64,000 nucleotides of DNA. It comes from Pararhizobium capsulatum DSM 1112. Its GTDB lineage: Bacteria > Pseudomonadota > Alphaproteobacteria > Rhizobiales > Rhizobiaceae. The notes beneath the pieces were generated by a model. It ran no database searches. It was not told where the DNA came from and saw only the letters and a list, made by a program, of their open reading frames with translations. The stretch is from the NCBI RefSeq assembly GCF_030814475.1, contig NZ_JAUSVF010000001.1:2191001-2255000 (forward strand). The letters are read 5' to 3'. Below are positions 15,697-24,687 of the stretch, piece after piece (the stretch's first letter is position 1; each line of letters begins with the position of its first letter). A program made the position numbers and the translations under genes.

Positions 15697-16554
15697 ATGG
15701 CCGGACGTGCTCTCTGGAAGGGCTTCCTGAAGTTTGCCGAGATCAGTTGCCCCGTCGCGCTACACAGTGCTGCCTCGACGGCCGAGCGCGTCAGCTTCAA
15801 CACTCTCAACCGGAAAACTGGCAACCGTGTGAAGCGAGAGTATGTCGATATCGACACCTGGAAGGTCGTCGAGCGCGAGGATCAAATCAAGGGATACGAA
15901 GTCGACGACAATCGCTACATCCTGTTTGAGCCGGACGAGCTTGCGGCGGCCGTCCCCCCGAGCGATAAGACATTGCGCATCCAGTCCTACGTGCCATTCA
16001 ACGAGATCGATGATCTCTATTTCGACAAACCCTACTATCTTTTGCCCGATCGGATTGGCGAAGAAACCTTCGTCCTCATCCGGGATGCGATGCAGGAATC
16101 CAACGTTGGGGCGATCGCGCAAGCCGTGCTCTTCCGCCGGCTGAGAACTGTGTTGATCCGCGCCCAGGGTAGTGGCCTGATCGCGACTACACTCAATTTT
16201 GATTATCAGGTCCGCTCCGCAAAGGAGGCCTTCGCCGATATTCCGAAGCTGAAGATCGAGGGCGAAATGCTCGAACTAGCAAAGCATATCATCAAGACCA
16301 AGGCTGGACTTTTCGACCCACGAACATTCGATGACCGATATGACGCCGCGCTGGCCGACCTTGTAAAAGCGAAGATGGAGGGAAGGGCGGTCAAGGTGAA
16401 AAAGCAGCCAAAGGTCGAACCCTCGACGAGTCTCATGGAAGCGCTGCGCATGAGCGCTGGCTTCGGATCGGCGCGAGCCTCCAAACCTCGCGCGGCAGCA
16501 GCACAACGCGCCGCGTCGGTACCCCGGCGGGTTGCCGGCAAGAAGGCGAGCTAA
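15697..16554 (+). CDS. ku: Ku protein, non-homologous end joining (first copy)
   Basis: A 285-residue bacterial Ku. It begins 'GRALWKGFLKFAEISCPVAL', the canonical Ku start, followed by 'VSFNTLNRKTGNRVKREYVD', 'EREDQIKGYE' and the beta-barrel bridge region. The C-terminus after about residue 230 is basic (K/R/A-rich, ending 'RRVAGKKAS'), a DNA-binding and ligase-recruiting tail. Start at 15697 with GGGAG upstream. Ku dimers thread onto double-strand ends and recruit LigD. A second Ku gene follows after 3 bp, so an obligate heterodimer is possible. Confidence 0.95.
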   Translation: MAGRALWKGFLKFAEISCPVALHSAASTAERVSFNTLNRKTGNRVKREYVDIDTWKVVEREDQIKGYEVDDNRYILFEPDELAAAVPPSDKTLRIQSYVPFNEIDDLYFDKPYYLLPDRIGEETFVLIRDAMQESNVGAIAQAVLFRRLRTVLIRAQGSGLIATTLNFDYQVRSAKEAFADIPKLKIEGEMLELAKHIIKTKAGLFDPRTFDDRYDAALADLVKAKMEGRAVKVKKQPKVEPSTSLMEALRMSAGFGSARASKPRAAAAQRAASVPRRVAGKKAS

Positions 16555-16557
16555 GTC

Positions 16558-17367
16558 ATGGCGGCCGTCAAACCCTATTGGAAGGGCTACCTGAAGCTCT
16601 CGCTGGTCACCTGTCCCGTCGCCCTGTCCCCAGCAACGAGCGACACCGAAAAGGTTCGGTTCCACACCATGAACCGGGCAACCGGCAATCGCGTCGCCTC
16701 TCGCTACGTGGATAGTGTCACCGGCAAAGAGGTGAACACCGAGGATCAGGTGAAAGGATACGAACGCGGGGAGGGCGACTACATCATTGTCGAAGAGGAA
16801 GAGCTGGACGCCGTGGCGCTCGAAAGCGTCCGGACGATCGAGATCGAGCTCTTCACGCCACGGGATTCCGTCGAATGGATCTGGCTGGAGAAGCCCCACT
16901 ACCTCGTCCCGAATGACAAGGTCGGAGAGGACGCCTTCGCTGTCATCCGCGACGCAATGCGCTCGGAAAACGTGGTCGGGATTTCTCGTTTGGTATTCGG
17001 TCAGCGGGAACGCGCAGTGATGCTTGAACCGCGTGACGAGGGCATCGTCCTATGGACATTGCGCTATGGTGATGAGGTTCGGCTTGAAGAGGAATATTTC
17101 TCGGGGATCAAGGCAAAGCCTGAGGGTGGCCTTGGCCCGCTGATGAAGCAGTTGATCCAGAAGCAGACAAAAAAATGGTCTCCGGTTGTCGATCCCATTC
17201 AGGATCGCATGCTTGAGCTGATCGCGGAGAAGAAGAAAACTATGGGAAAAACCGCAAAAAGGGCGGGAGCGAAGAAGGACGCAGCAGCCGGCGCTTCGAA
17301 TAATGTCGTCGACATCATGGCGGCGCTCAAAAAGAGCCTGGAAGAAGGGAAGCAGCGTGGCCGCTGA
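16558..17367 (+). CDS. ku: Ku protein, non-homologous end joining (second copy)
   Basis: A 269-residue Ku paralogue, 3 bp after the first and co-transcribed. It shares 'PYWKGYLKLSLVTCPVALSP', 'VRFHTMNRATGNRVASRYVD', 'TEDQVKGYERGE' and 'DAFAVIRDAMRSENVVGI'. Its C-terminus is shorter, Lys-rich ('KKKTMGKTAKRAGAKKD') and ends in an amphipathic helix ('NNVVDIMAALKKSLEEG') of the kind that contacts LigD polymerase domains in other bacteria. The two copies clearly differ, so they are old paralogues and not a recent duplication. Confidence 0.95.
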   Translation: MAAVKPYWKGYLKLSLVTCPVALSPATSDTEKVRFHTMNRATGNRVASRYVDSVTGKEVNTEDQVKGYERGEGDYIIVEEEELDAVALESVRTIEIELFTPRDSVEWIWLEKPHYLVPNDKVGEDAFAVIRDAMRSENVVGISRLVFGQRERAVMLEPRDEGIVLWTLRYGDEVRLEEEYFSGIKAKPEGGLGPLMKQLIQKQTKKWSPVVDPIQDRMLELIAEKKKTMGKTAKRAGAKKDAAAGASNNVVDIMAALKKSLEEGKQRGR

Positions 17368-17914
17368 ATGAGGGCGGTCCCTCAGGACGACGCCCCACAA
17401 ACTCTCTGGGCACTTTTCAACTCTCGCCCCTGTAATTGCAGGGTTACGCATTTCGGAATTTTCAGCGAGGTTTAGCCAGCGCTCAAGGAGCCCCATGTTG
17501 ATCCTTGGTCACTCCCTGCTGAGGAGCAGCCCACCGAGCGCCCGGTTCCCCCAAACCGGACTCGAGCCATCCTGCAACTACTCACGCAGGATGGCTCCAC
17601 TTTTCCCGCAAGGGGGTGAATGATACGCTTTTCCACAGGCGTCGAAAACGGTGGATAATTGCCAGCGTGATCAGGACCAAAGAGAGAACATCCGTTGGAC
17701 CACTTTCCGCTATCGGTTTGATTCTCTTTGGCGGATTTTAACGGGTGTTGGACCACGGAACCCTTTGTTTCTCAGGGTTTGCGTCGTGCGTACGGAGCTT
17801 CTCGACCGCACCAAAAAGAACCCGGCTCAGGCCGGGTTTTTTGCTTTTTATCAATAGGTTGCAAATTTTTCCTGTGACCCGTTTACGAGCCTCCTCTGGC
17901 GTCCCAGGTTGGCC
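17368..17914. other. Junction between repair island and core genome
   Basis: About 550 bp with no supported gene. A perfect 11-bp inverted repeat (17565-17575 with 17586-17596, AGCCATCCTGC stem) and the strong rightward terminator at 17819-17850 stand here without a gene to serve. The terminator lies 450 bp beyond the second Ku gene, so a small RNA between about 17640 and 17850 is possible. No tRNA or att-like duplication was recognised. Confidence 0.5.
17819..17850 (+). terminator. Rho-independent terminator without an obvious gene
   Basis: AACCCGGC (17819-17826) pairs with GCCGGGTT (17831-17838) around a 4-nt loop and is followed by TTTTGCTTTTT. It is strong and rightward. The nearest rightward gene ends 450 bp upstream, and the gene beyond is leftward. 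Confidence 0.75.
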
Positions 17915-18415
17915 TTAGCGGCGTTCTCTCTCCAGTTTTTCAAAGCGTTTGATGGCCCGTTCCCGCTTCAGTCGCGATAGTCTTTGAAGCCAGAAAATCC
18001 CGTCGAGCTGATCGACCTCGTGCTGGAGACAAACGGCCAGAAGCCCCTCGACTTCCGCTTCGCGGGTCACGCCATCCAGGTCCTGGTAGGTGATGCGGAC
18101 GGCCCGCGCGCGGGTTACGTCCTCGGTCACCCCGGGCATGGAAACGCTGCCTTCCGGATGGACGATCGGCTCCGCAGAAGACCAGGTCACACGCGGGTTG
18201 ACATAGATCCGCACGATCCCGTCTTCCAGCTCGATCACAGTCAGGCGTTCGGCCACGCCGATGTGGTTTGCGGTGATGCCGATACCGGGCGCCGCCCGCA
18301 TCGTATCCAGAAGATCCTCCGCGAGAGCTGAAAGGGCAGGGTCGAAGGCGGTGATCGTACGCGCCGGCAGGCGCAGGCGTGGATCGGGAAATCGAACAAG
18401 GGTGCGAATGGCCAT
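17915..18415 (-). CDS. Peptide deformylase homologue with lost metal ligands
   Basis: A 166-residue protein of the deformylase fold behind AGGAAA. All three signature motifs are present but altered. Motif 1 is 'GIGITANH' (44-51) in place of GxGLAAxQ. Motif 2 is 'EGSVSM' (89-94) with Ser90 where the metal-binding Cys belongs. Motif 3 is 'HEVDQ' (132-136), with Gln in place of the second His. Only one of three metal ligands and the catalytic Glu133 remain. Classical iron/zinc-dependent removal of the N-formyl group is therefore doubtful. Such divergent paralogues accompany a normal Def elsewhere in rhizobial genomes; their role is unknown. Confidence 0.85.
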   Translation of the reverse strand: MAIRTLVRFPDPRLRLPARTITAFDPALSALAEDLLDTMRAAPGIGITANHIGVAERLTVIELEDGIVRIYVNPRVTWSSAEPIVHPEGSVSMPGVTEDVTRARAVRITYQDLDGVTREAEVEGLLAVCLQHEVDQLDGIFWLQRLSRLKRERAIKRFEKLERERR

Positions 18416-18674
18416 AGCACTTTCCTGACGATGCGGATGCGTTCACCCTGAGCTAAACAATTCACATGAATTTGCAACAGCTTGGGTAAAAGTTGCGAGC
18501 GCTGAGGTCCGATCGTGCATCCAGCTGTGGACCTGCCGCGGGCATTGCGGTAGCAGAATAGGGCGCGTGTCAACATTGAGGCGGCGCGCGCAATCAACCG
18601 GTATGTAAACGCCTTCCTGCTCCCCCCGGTCCTGCCGGCGTCTTGGATGGCTGAAATTCTGCGAGGGCGGGCAC

Positions 18675-20093
18675 ATGAGCTATACCGGCGACGACAATCG
18701 TATGAATGCTGAAGACGTCGACGTCTCGGACATCTATGCCGAAGACGGTTCGGTGCGTTCCGATTATCTCATGCATGTCGGCGCAGCGATTGCCGACCGC
18801 GATCTTCTCTATTTGCGCCAGCATGTTGCTAGGCTGCACGCGTCCGAAATGGGCGACTTGCTCGAGGCCATCCAGGCTGACCAGCGCCGCGCGCTCGTTT
18901 CGCTACTTGGCAACGATTTTGACCTTTCCGCGCTGACCGAGGTCGACGAAGCCATCCGTCTCGACATCGTCGAGCACCTGCCGAACGACCAGATCGCTGC
19001 CGCGCTCGGCGAAATGGATTCGGACGATGCCGTCTACATCCTGGAGGACCTCGATCAGGAGGACCAGGAAGAGATTCTCGCCAAACTGCCCTTTACCGAG
19101 CGAGTCCGTTTGCGGCGTTCGCTTGACTATCCGGAAAGCACGGCCGGCCGGCGCATGCAAACGGAATTCGTCGCGGTGCCGCCGTTCTGGACCGTTGGCC
19201 AGACGATCGACTACATGCGCGATGACAGTGAGCTTCCCGACAGCTTCACCCAGATTTTCGTCATCGATCCTACCTTCCGGCTGCTTGGTGCAGTCGATCT
19301 TGATCGTATCCTGCGCACGAAGCGCTCGGTGAAGATCGAGACGATCATGCGCGAGACCAACCATCCGGTGCCGGCCGAGATGGACCAGGAAGAGGCTGCC
19401 CAGCTTTTCGAGCAATACGACCTTCTGTCCGCTGCCGTCGTGGATGAAAACAATCGGCTGGTCGGCGTCCTGACCATCGATGACGTCGTCGATGTCATCC
19501 AGGAAGAGGCCGAGGAAGACTTGATGCGCCTCGGCGGCGTCGGCGATGAAGAACTCTCCGACAGCATCGCCAGCACATCTCGATCCCGTGTTCCGTGGCT
19601 TATGGTCAATCTGTTCACCGCGTTTCTTTCCGCCACGGTGATCTCGCTCTTCGATGCTTCGATACAGCAGATCGTGGCGCTTGCGATCCTGATGCCGACG
19701 GTTGCCGGCATGGGCGGTAATGCCGGATCCCAGACCATGACCGTGACCGTGCGTGCATTGGCGACCCGCAATCTGGATATTCACAACGCCTGGCGAATCG
19801 TGCGGCGTGAGGCAGGTGTCGGCTTGCTCAACGGCATGTTGTTTGGCGTGCTTGTCGGCTGCGTTGCCGGGGTCTGGTTCCAGGATATCAATATTGCCGG
19901 TATCATTGCGGCGGCGATGCTGATTAACATGACCGCGGCGGCGCTGGCAGGTATTCTGATCCCGCTGCTGCTGGACCGGTTCGGCGCCGACCCGGCGGTG
20001 TCCTCCGCGGTCTTTGTCACGGCTGTCACGGACATGACGGGGTTCTCGGCGTTCCTCGGACTTGCCACCTGGTGGTTTCACATCGGCGGCTAG
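18675..20093 (+). CDS. mgtE: Magnesium transporter MgtE
   Basis: A 472-residue protein with the full MgtE architecture. An acidic N-terminal superhelical domain (about 30-160, 'DQIAAALGEMDSDDAVYILEDL') is followed by two CBS domains (about 165-290, 'IFVIDPTFRLLGAVDL', 'LSAAVVDENNRLVGVLTIDDV') and a plug helix. Five membrane segments lie from about 320 to 470, including the pore sequence 'AGMGGNAGSQT'. It is a dimeric Mg2+ channel in the inner membrane, closed by Mg2+ bound between the cytosolic domains. It appears monocistronic. Confidence 0.96.
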   Translation: MSYTGDDNRMNAEDVDVSDIYAEDGSVRSDYLMHVGAAIADRDLLYLRQHVARLHASEMGDLLEAIQADQRRALVSLLGNDFDLSALTEVDEAIRLDIVEHLPNDQIAAALGEMDSDDAVYILEDLDQEDQEEILAKLPFTERVRLRRSLDYPESTAGRRMQTEFVAVPPFWTVGQTIDYMRDDSELPDSFTQIFVIDPTFRLLGAVDLDRILRTKRSVKIETIMRETNHPVPAEMDQEEAAQLFEQYDLLSAAVVDENNRLVGVLTIDDVVDVIQEEAEEDLMRLGGVGDEELSDSIASTSRSRVPWLMVNLFTAFLSATVISLFDASIQQIVALAILMPTVAGMGGNAGSQTMTVTVRALATRNLDIHNAWRIVRREAGVGLLNGMLFGVLVGCVAGVWFQDINIAGIIAAAMLINMTAAALAGILIPLLLDRFGADPAVSSAVFVTAVTDMTGFSAFLGLATWWFHIGG

Positions 20094-20227
20094 ACGTCAC
20101 GAAAATTTGACTTTTACGTCAAGGTCAATAATATGGGTCGATGCGCACGGCGGCGCGCAATTGAGCCACGTTGTTGAGAGATGCTGGGGCTCTGGCGTGT
20201 TTGTCGCGACAAACGAGGCGAGGCAGA

Positions 20228-20614
20228 GTGAACAAGTACTATACCATTACCGAATTGACGCGGGAATTCGGCGTTTCTACGCGCACACTTCGTTTCTATG
20301 AAGATGAGGGCTTGATCCATCCTGAACGGCGCGGTCGCACGCGGTTGTTCCGCACTGCTGATCGCCGTCTCATTCAGGAAATCCTGCGGGGCCGCCGCAT
20401 CGGCTTCTCGATTGCTGAAATCCGCGAAATTATACAGGTCTACAAGGATCCTCCGGGGGAATCGGGGCAACTGCGCCTCCTGATGAAGCGTGTCGAGGAA
20501 AAGCGCGAAGAGTTGAATCAGAAGCGCAAGGACATCGAGGAAACCCTCGAAGAACTCAACAATGTCGAAGAAGCGTGCCTTACGCGTCTGGCCGAAATCG
20601 GCGTCGGCACCTGA
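20228..20614 (+). CDS. MerR-family transcriptional regulator
   Basis: A 128-residue regulator with GTG start at 20228 behind GAGGCGAGG; the upstream in-frame ATG at 20171 has no site. The winged helix 'YYTITELTREFGVSTRTLRFYEDEGLIHPERRG' (about 4-36) is followed by a long dimerisation coiled coil ('RVEEKREELNQKRKDIEETLEELNNVEEACL'). There is no effector domain and only one Cys near the end, so it is not a metal sensor of the MerR/CueR type. The DNA-binding half resembles LiuR-type regulators of branched-chain amino acid and fatty acid catabolism, but no such genes are adjacent. Confidence 0.9.
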   Translation: MNKYYTITELTREFGVSTRTLRFYEDEGLIHPERRGRTRLFRTADRRLIQEILRGRRIGFSIAEIREIIQVYKDPPGESGQLRLLMKRVEEKREELNQKRKDIEETLEELNNVEEACLTRLAEIGVGT

Positions 20615-20719
20615 AGCGTCATCAAAGCGTGTCGCGCAAAAGCGCGGAGCGGTTTAGCGAAAATGACATGTGTAAAAACTTAAAGCGCCAAGAGCGAATC
20701 TGAAAGATCGGCGCGCGCT

Positions 20720-21196
20720 TTAGATCCAGCGGCTCGTGCGGCGGCAGTAGCGCTCGAATTCTATCCCGAAACGTGAGAGCAGATGCCGTTCTTCGGCGCG
20801 CACCGCAAAGACGGTGGTGATGATCACGGTCACAATCGCCAGGACGAAGAACCACGGGTTGAGGGCGACCATGCCTATGCCAATCATGATCACGGTATAG
20901 CCCAGATAGATGGGGTTTCTGCTGAGGCGGAAAGGCCCGCAGGTAACCAGATGTGAGGAGCATCGGTTTGGCAGTACCGTGGTCTGCCGATCAAGCAGTG
21001 TGCGGATGGCCCACAGGCAGAGAACGACGCCGAGCGTTGTGAAGATTGCCCCGATCGTCCAAGGTATCCATTCCCCGTAGGTATTCTTGACCGGGATCGG
21101 CAGAACACGCTTCAGCGCCACCGCCGCGATACAGGCAAGCCCGTGAAGGGCAACTGGCCAGGGGTATCGCAGCGATTTGGAACGATAAGCGTTCAT
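20720..21196 (-). CDS. Isoprenylcysteine carboxyl methyltransferase-family membrane protein
   Basis: A 158-residue protein with four to five membrane segments and the family signature: 'GPFRLSRNPIYLGY' (the RHPxYxG-like SAM-binding turn, with Asn for His) and 'AEERHLLSRFGIEFERYCRRTSRW' near the C-terminus. Bacterial members methylate small or lipid substrates; the true substrate is unknown. It starts 3 bp after the stop of the acyltransferase-like gene, so the two form a leftward operon. Confidence 0.85.
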   Translation of the reverse strand: MNAYRSKSLRYPWPVALHGLACIAAVALKRVLPIPVKNTYGEWIPWTIGAIFTTLGVVLCLWAIRTLLDRQTTVLPNRCSSHLVTCGPFRLSRNPIYLGYTVIMIGIGMVALNPWFFVLAIVTVIITTVFAVRAEERHLLSRFGIEFERYCRRTSRWI

Positions 21197-21199
21197 ACC

Positions 21200-22204
21200 C
21201 TATTCCTTGGCTCGGGCATCCACGGTGCATTGTTCGGTGATGGTGGCGATGCGGGGGTCTGTATTGATATCGATCTGGCCGGCGTTGAGCGCCGAAAAAA
21301 GGTCCTGCTCTACCAGTCTGTCGAGTGTGCAGCCGCAGAATGCGGCGCAGAGTGTCGGGGATTCGGTCTTGCTGCAAGTGACCGTGCAATTGTTTCTGAA
21401 ACCCTCGGTTGGGTCGGGCTGCGGTGCCGGAAAAACCAATGCAAACAGGTAGACGAGGGAAAAAAGGAGAGGCTGGTGAATGAGGTAGACGGCAAGGCTG
21501 TGGCGTCCACCGAACGACAGGCCGCGGGCAAGACGCCCCCTTGTGTTGATCGAAGCCATACGCTCCGTCAGGCCCGTTGACAGGGCAATCCGCGCAAGGG
21601 CGAGTCCTGCGAGGAAAGGTGCCAGCCAGGGCAACAGAGGCACGTAATCATTCGAGCGCGGCAAGGTCTCGGAGAGCCCGACCCACCAGAGGGCCGGCAT
21701 GTCGAAGACGGGCGAACGCAGATAGAAGGGCGCGGCAAAAGCGGCGGCAGCAACAGCGAGCGTCAGCACCGGCGGCAGTCGCAGGAACAGCAGGCCGATA
21801 ACGCTGGCAGCCGCGATCGAATGCAGGATACCGAAGAAGATGAAGGCATCCGGAAAGGCGAACCATGTTGCAACCGTGATTACCAGCGCTGCCGCAACGA
21901 TCTTGCCGAGCCGGATCAGGAAGCCGCGAGCCTTGAACTCCGGATAATTCCCGAGCACGAGGCTGAAGCCGGCCAGGAAAAGAAAGCTGCCGGCAATCAG
22001 CCGCGCAAAAAGTTTCCACCCGCCAGAACCGACGGTTCCGGGCTCGAGATAGTGGAAATATTCGAGATCCCAGGAAAAGTGATAGATCGCCATGGCAATC
22101 AGGGCGATGCCGCGCAGCACGTCGATCACACCGATGCGCCGCCGGGATCTTGGTTCCGACGTTACCTCGCTGCCGCTGTGGATCGCTGCATTTTCCAGGG
22201 ACAT
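21200..22204 (-). CDS. HGSNAT-like (DUF1624) membrane acyltransferase
   Basis: A 334-residue polytopic membrane protein. The start at 22204 gives the family N-terminus 'RRRIGVIDVLRGIALIAMAIYHFSWDLEYF', with the catalytic-type His in the first membrane segment region. The family resembles heparan-alpha-glucosaminide N-acetyltransferase and moves acetyl groups from cytosolic acetyl-CoA to sugars across the membrane. About nine membrane segments are visible. The last 60 residues form a Cys-rich tail (CX3CX8CX3CXC), probably periplasmic and disulfide-bonded or metal-binding. It is followed at 3 bp by the methyltransferase-like gene. Confidence 0.85.
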   Translation of the reverse strand: MSLENAAIHSGSEVTSEPRSRRRIGVIDVLRGIALIAMAIYHFSWDLEYFHYLEPGTVGSGGWKLFARLIAGSFLFLAGFSLVLGNYPEFKARGFLIRLGKIVAAALVITVATWFAFPDAFIFFGILHSIAAASVIGLLFLRLPPVLTLAVAAAAFAAPFYLRSPVFDMPALWWVGLSETLPRSNDYVPLLPWLAPFLAGLALARIALSTGLTERMASINTRGRLARGLSFGGRHSLAVYLIHQPLLFSLVYLFALVFPAPQPDPTEGFRNNCTVTCSKTESPTLCAAFCGCTLDRLVEQDLFSALNAGQIDINTDPRIATITEQCTVDARAKE

Positions 22205-22272
22205 GGTACATTCTTTCGATCTTGAAAGCATAGGGATTCGAGCTTGCGCCAGGCACAATCGATTTGCGTGTC

Positions 22273-22956
22273 CTAGGGCTCAAGCAAGGCTTCGCGCGCC
22301 TCTGAGAAGAACTGGCGGCGGATGAGAACGAAGATCACGAACGCCGTCAGCACCATGAACACATAGGGGCTGATGAACCAGCCGAGATAGCCAATCGACA
22401 GAAATATCGCCCTTAAACCGGCATTGAAGTGCTTGGCCGCGTAAATATTGATTTTGACAGCGCGCTCCGCACGGCGGCGCGCCTCCTCGATGTCCTGATC
22501 AAGGTCGCTCATCATCGGAATGCCGCCGACCAGGATCGAACAATAGTTGAACAACCTGTAGGCCCAGCCGAATTTGAAGAAGGAATAGCCGAACAGGCAG
22601 GTAAGCCCACCGACTTTCAGTTCGAACGCGGTGCGTCCGCCGTGGAAAACATAGGGCAGGTCTTGAAAGATCGCCTGCGCCTGTTCGGTGGCGCCTAGAA
22701 GGGCAAAGCAGCCACCCAATGCAAAGATTGTTGTCGACGCGAAAAAGGCAGTTCCTGCCTGCAGGCCCGCGATGATCTGAGTGTCGATCATCTTCAGGTC
22801 GCGCTTCAGCGAATTCATGATCCATCGCCGCCGGTTTTCGGTCATCAGGCGCGATAGACTCATGCGGCTGCGAAAGATTCGTCCGTCCACTGTCCAGTTA
22901 TAGCCTGTCCACAGCAACACGAAGACGGCCAATGCTATGTAATCCGCGTAAGTCAT
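22273..22956 (-). CDS. DUF599 family membrane protein
   Basis: A 227-residue protein with four to five membrane segments: an N-terminal one ('DYIALAVFVLLWTGYNW'), two in the middle ('TAFFASTTIFALGGCFALLGA', 'GLTCLFGYSFFKFGWAYRLFNYCSILVGG') and two at the end. The cytosolic stretch 'RSRMSLSRLMTENRRRWIMNSLKRD' is basic. The pattern matches DUF599, conserved in proteobacteria and of unknown function. Gap of 68 bp to the next leftward gene. Confidence 0.82.
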   Translation of the reverse strand: MTYADYIALAVFVLLWTGYNWTVDGRIFRSRMSLSRLMTENRRRWIMNSLKRDLKMIDTQIIAGLQAGTAFFASTTIFALGGCFALLGATEQAQAIFQDLPYVFHGGRTAFELKVGGLTCLFGYSFFKFGWAYRLFNYCSILVGGIPMMSDLDQDIEEARRRAERAVKINIYAAKHFNAGLRAIFLSIGYLGWFISPYVFMVLTAFVIFVLIRRQFFSEAREALLEP

Positions 22957-23196
22957 TGCGCTGTTTTGTCATGCCGGGATGAAATTGCAAGAGAGGACAA
23001 AACTTTGTCGAACACCCTTGCAATTGTGCAGCCAGCATGACGATCTCCTGTCGGAGAATGACCTTTTCGCCGTCGCCGATGTCGCATGCGTAGAACCCGA
23101 TGTCGGTCGATCGCCTTAGAGGTCTATGGGAATGGCTTAAGTCTTGCAGCATGGTGCACGGCGACCGGTTCATCGGGCCTTGAGGGCGGAGTTGAA

Positions 23197-24597
23197 ATGT
23201 TTCTTTCTGTTTTTGATGTGTTCAAGATTGGTATCGGGCCGTCGAGCTCGCATACGATGGGACCGATGTCTGCGGCTAATCGATTTCTCGATCTGATCCT
23301 GTCGGCGGATTGGCCGCGCCCGTCCAACGCGGTCGTGGCTTCGATCAAGGTGAGCCTCCACGGCTCGCTCGCCCACACAGGCATCGGCCACGGGTCGGGC
23401 AGGGCTGTCGTTCTGGGGCTTATGGGCGAGAAGCCTGATCAGGTCGATCCCGACACCATGGACGGGATCATCGACGGTGTTGAGCGCAGCGGCAGGATTA
23501 CTCCACCAAGGCATCCGGGTTATTTCTTCCAGCCCAAGATCGATCTGGTTTTCGACAAGAAAGTGCCGTTGCCGGGCCATGCCAATGGCATGTCGTTTTC
23601 GGCCTTCGACCGGGATGACCGTTTGCTGTTGAAACGCATCTATTATTCCATCGGTGGCGGCTTCGTGGTTACCGACACGGAACTTGAAGCGATGAGGGCC
23701 AGCAAGGCAAAGCCCGGTGGGGTGAAGGTGCCTTATCCCTTTGCCAGTGCCAAGCAGATGCTGGAAATGGCCGGCCGCTCGGGCCTTTCTATCGCGCAGA
23801 TGAAACGTGCCAACGAAGAAAGCGCCATGTCCTCTGCAGAGCTCGATGCCGGCCTCGACCGGATCTGGGCCGCGATGAAGAGCTGTATCGATCGTGGCCT
23901 GACCCATGAGGGCATTCTCCCGGGCGGGCTGAAGGTTCGCCGGCGTGCCGGCGCCATTCATGACAAACTCAAGGAAGAGTGGCGTTCCAACAAGGCCAAC
24001 CCATTGCTCGCCAACGACTGGCTGAGCGTCTACGCCATGGCAGTCAACGAGGAAAATGCGGCCGGCGGCCGGGTCGTCACGTCGCCGACAAACGGGGCGG
24101 CCGGCGTCGTGCCGGCTACGATCCGCTACTATCTGCATTTCCATGAGGATGCCGACGATGCCGGCATTCGCGACTACTTGCTGACGGCTGCCGCCATTGG
24201 TGGCATCATCAAGTTCAACGCCTCGATTTCCGGCGCCGAAGTGGGCTGTCAGGGCGAGGTCGGCTCGGCCTCCGCGATGGCCGCGGCCGGGCTTGCTGCC
24301 GTGATGGGCGGTTCGCCGGAGCAGATCGAAAATGCCGCCGAGATCGCGCTGGAGCATCATCTCGGCATGACCTGCGATCCCGTCGGCGGTCTCGTCCAGG
24401 TACCCTGTATCGAACGCAATGCGCTCGGTGCCGTCAAGGCGGTAACGGCCGCATCGCTGGCGCTTAAGGGAGACGGCAGCCATTTCGTCCCGCTCGATGC
24501 CTGTATCGAGACCATGCGCCAGACTGGCGTCGATATGCACGACAAGTACAAGGAAACATCGACCGGTGGTCTTGCCGTCAATGTCGTGGAGTGCTGA
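23197..24597 (+). CDS. sdaA: L-serine ammonia-lyase (iron-sulfur dependent)
   Basis: A 466-residue single-chain L-serine dehydratase. The start at 23197 follows GGGCGGAG. The N-terminal beta domain contains '[15 protein letters not shown]' (residues about 12-26), and the C-terminal alpha domain has '[15 protein letters not shown]', '[14 protein letters not shown]' and '[18 protein letters not shown]'. The Cys residues in the last two blocks are the 4Fe-4S ligands. It converts L-serine to pyruvate and ammonia in the cytosol and is oxygen-sensitive. It stands alone, with no serine transporter nearby. Confidence 0.96.
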   Translation: MFLSVFDVFKIGIGPSSSHTMGPMSAANRFLDLILSADWPRPSNAVVASIKVSLHGSLAHTGIGHGSGRAVVLGLMGEKPDQVDPDTMDGIIDGVERSGRITPPRHPGYFFQPKIDLVFDKKVPLPGHANGMSFSAFDRDDRLLLKRIYYSIGGGFVVTDTELEAMRASKAKPGGVKVPYPFASAKQMLEMAGRSGLSIAQMKRANEESAMSSAELDAGLDRIWAAMKSCIDRGLTHEGILPGGLKVRRRAGAIHDKLKEEWRSNKANPLLANDWLSVYAMAVNEENAAGGRVVTSPTNGAAGVVPATIRYYLHFHEDADDAGIRDYLLTAAAIGGIIKFNASISGAEVGCQGEVGSASAMAAAGLAAVMGGSPEQIENAAEIALEHHLGMTCDPVGGLVQVPCIERNALGAVKAVTAASLALKGDGSHFVPLDACIETMRQTGVDMHDKYKETSTGGLAVNVVEC

Positions 24598-24687
24598 GCC
24601 ACCTGTTGCCCAACCCGTAGCCGCGCGACTGTGGAGCGGTCACAAACCCACTTGACCCCGACCGCCTGCCGGGTGTTCAAATCGGCC

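Noticed and set aside
17700..17745. tRNA 3'-end-like GGTTTGATTCTC as a possible att site
   Set aside because: The flanking bases do not form a T-stem or acceptor and no second copy was seen in the window.
18903..20081. Leftward 392-codon open frame
   Set aside because: Antisense to mgtE. The His/Gly/Arg-rich translation is an artefact.
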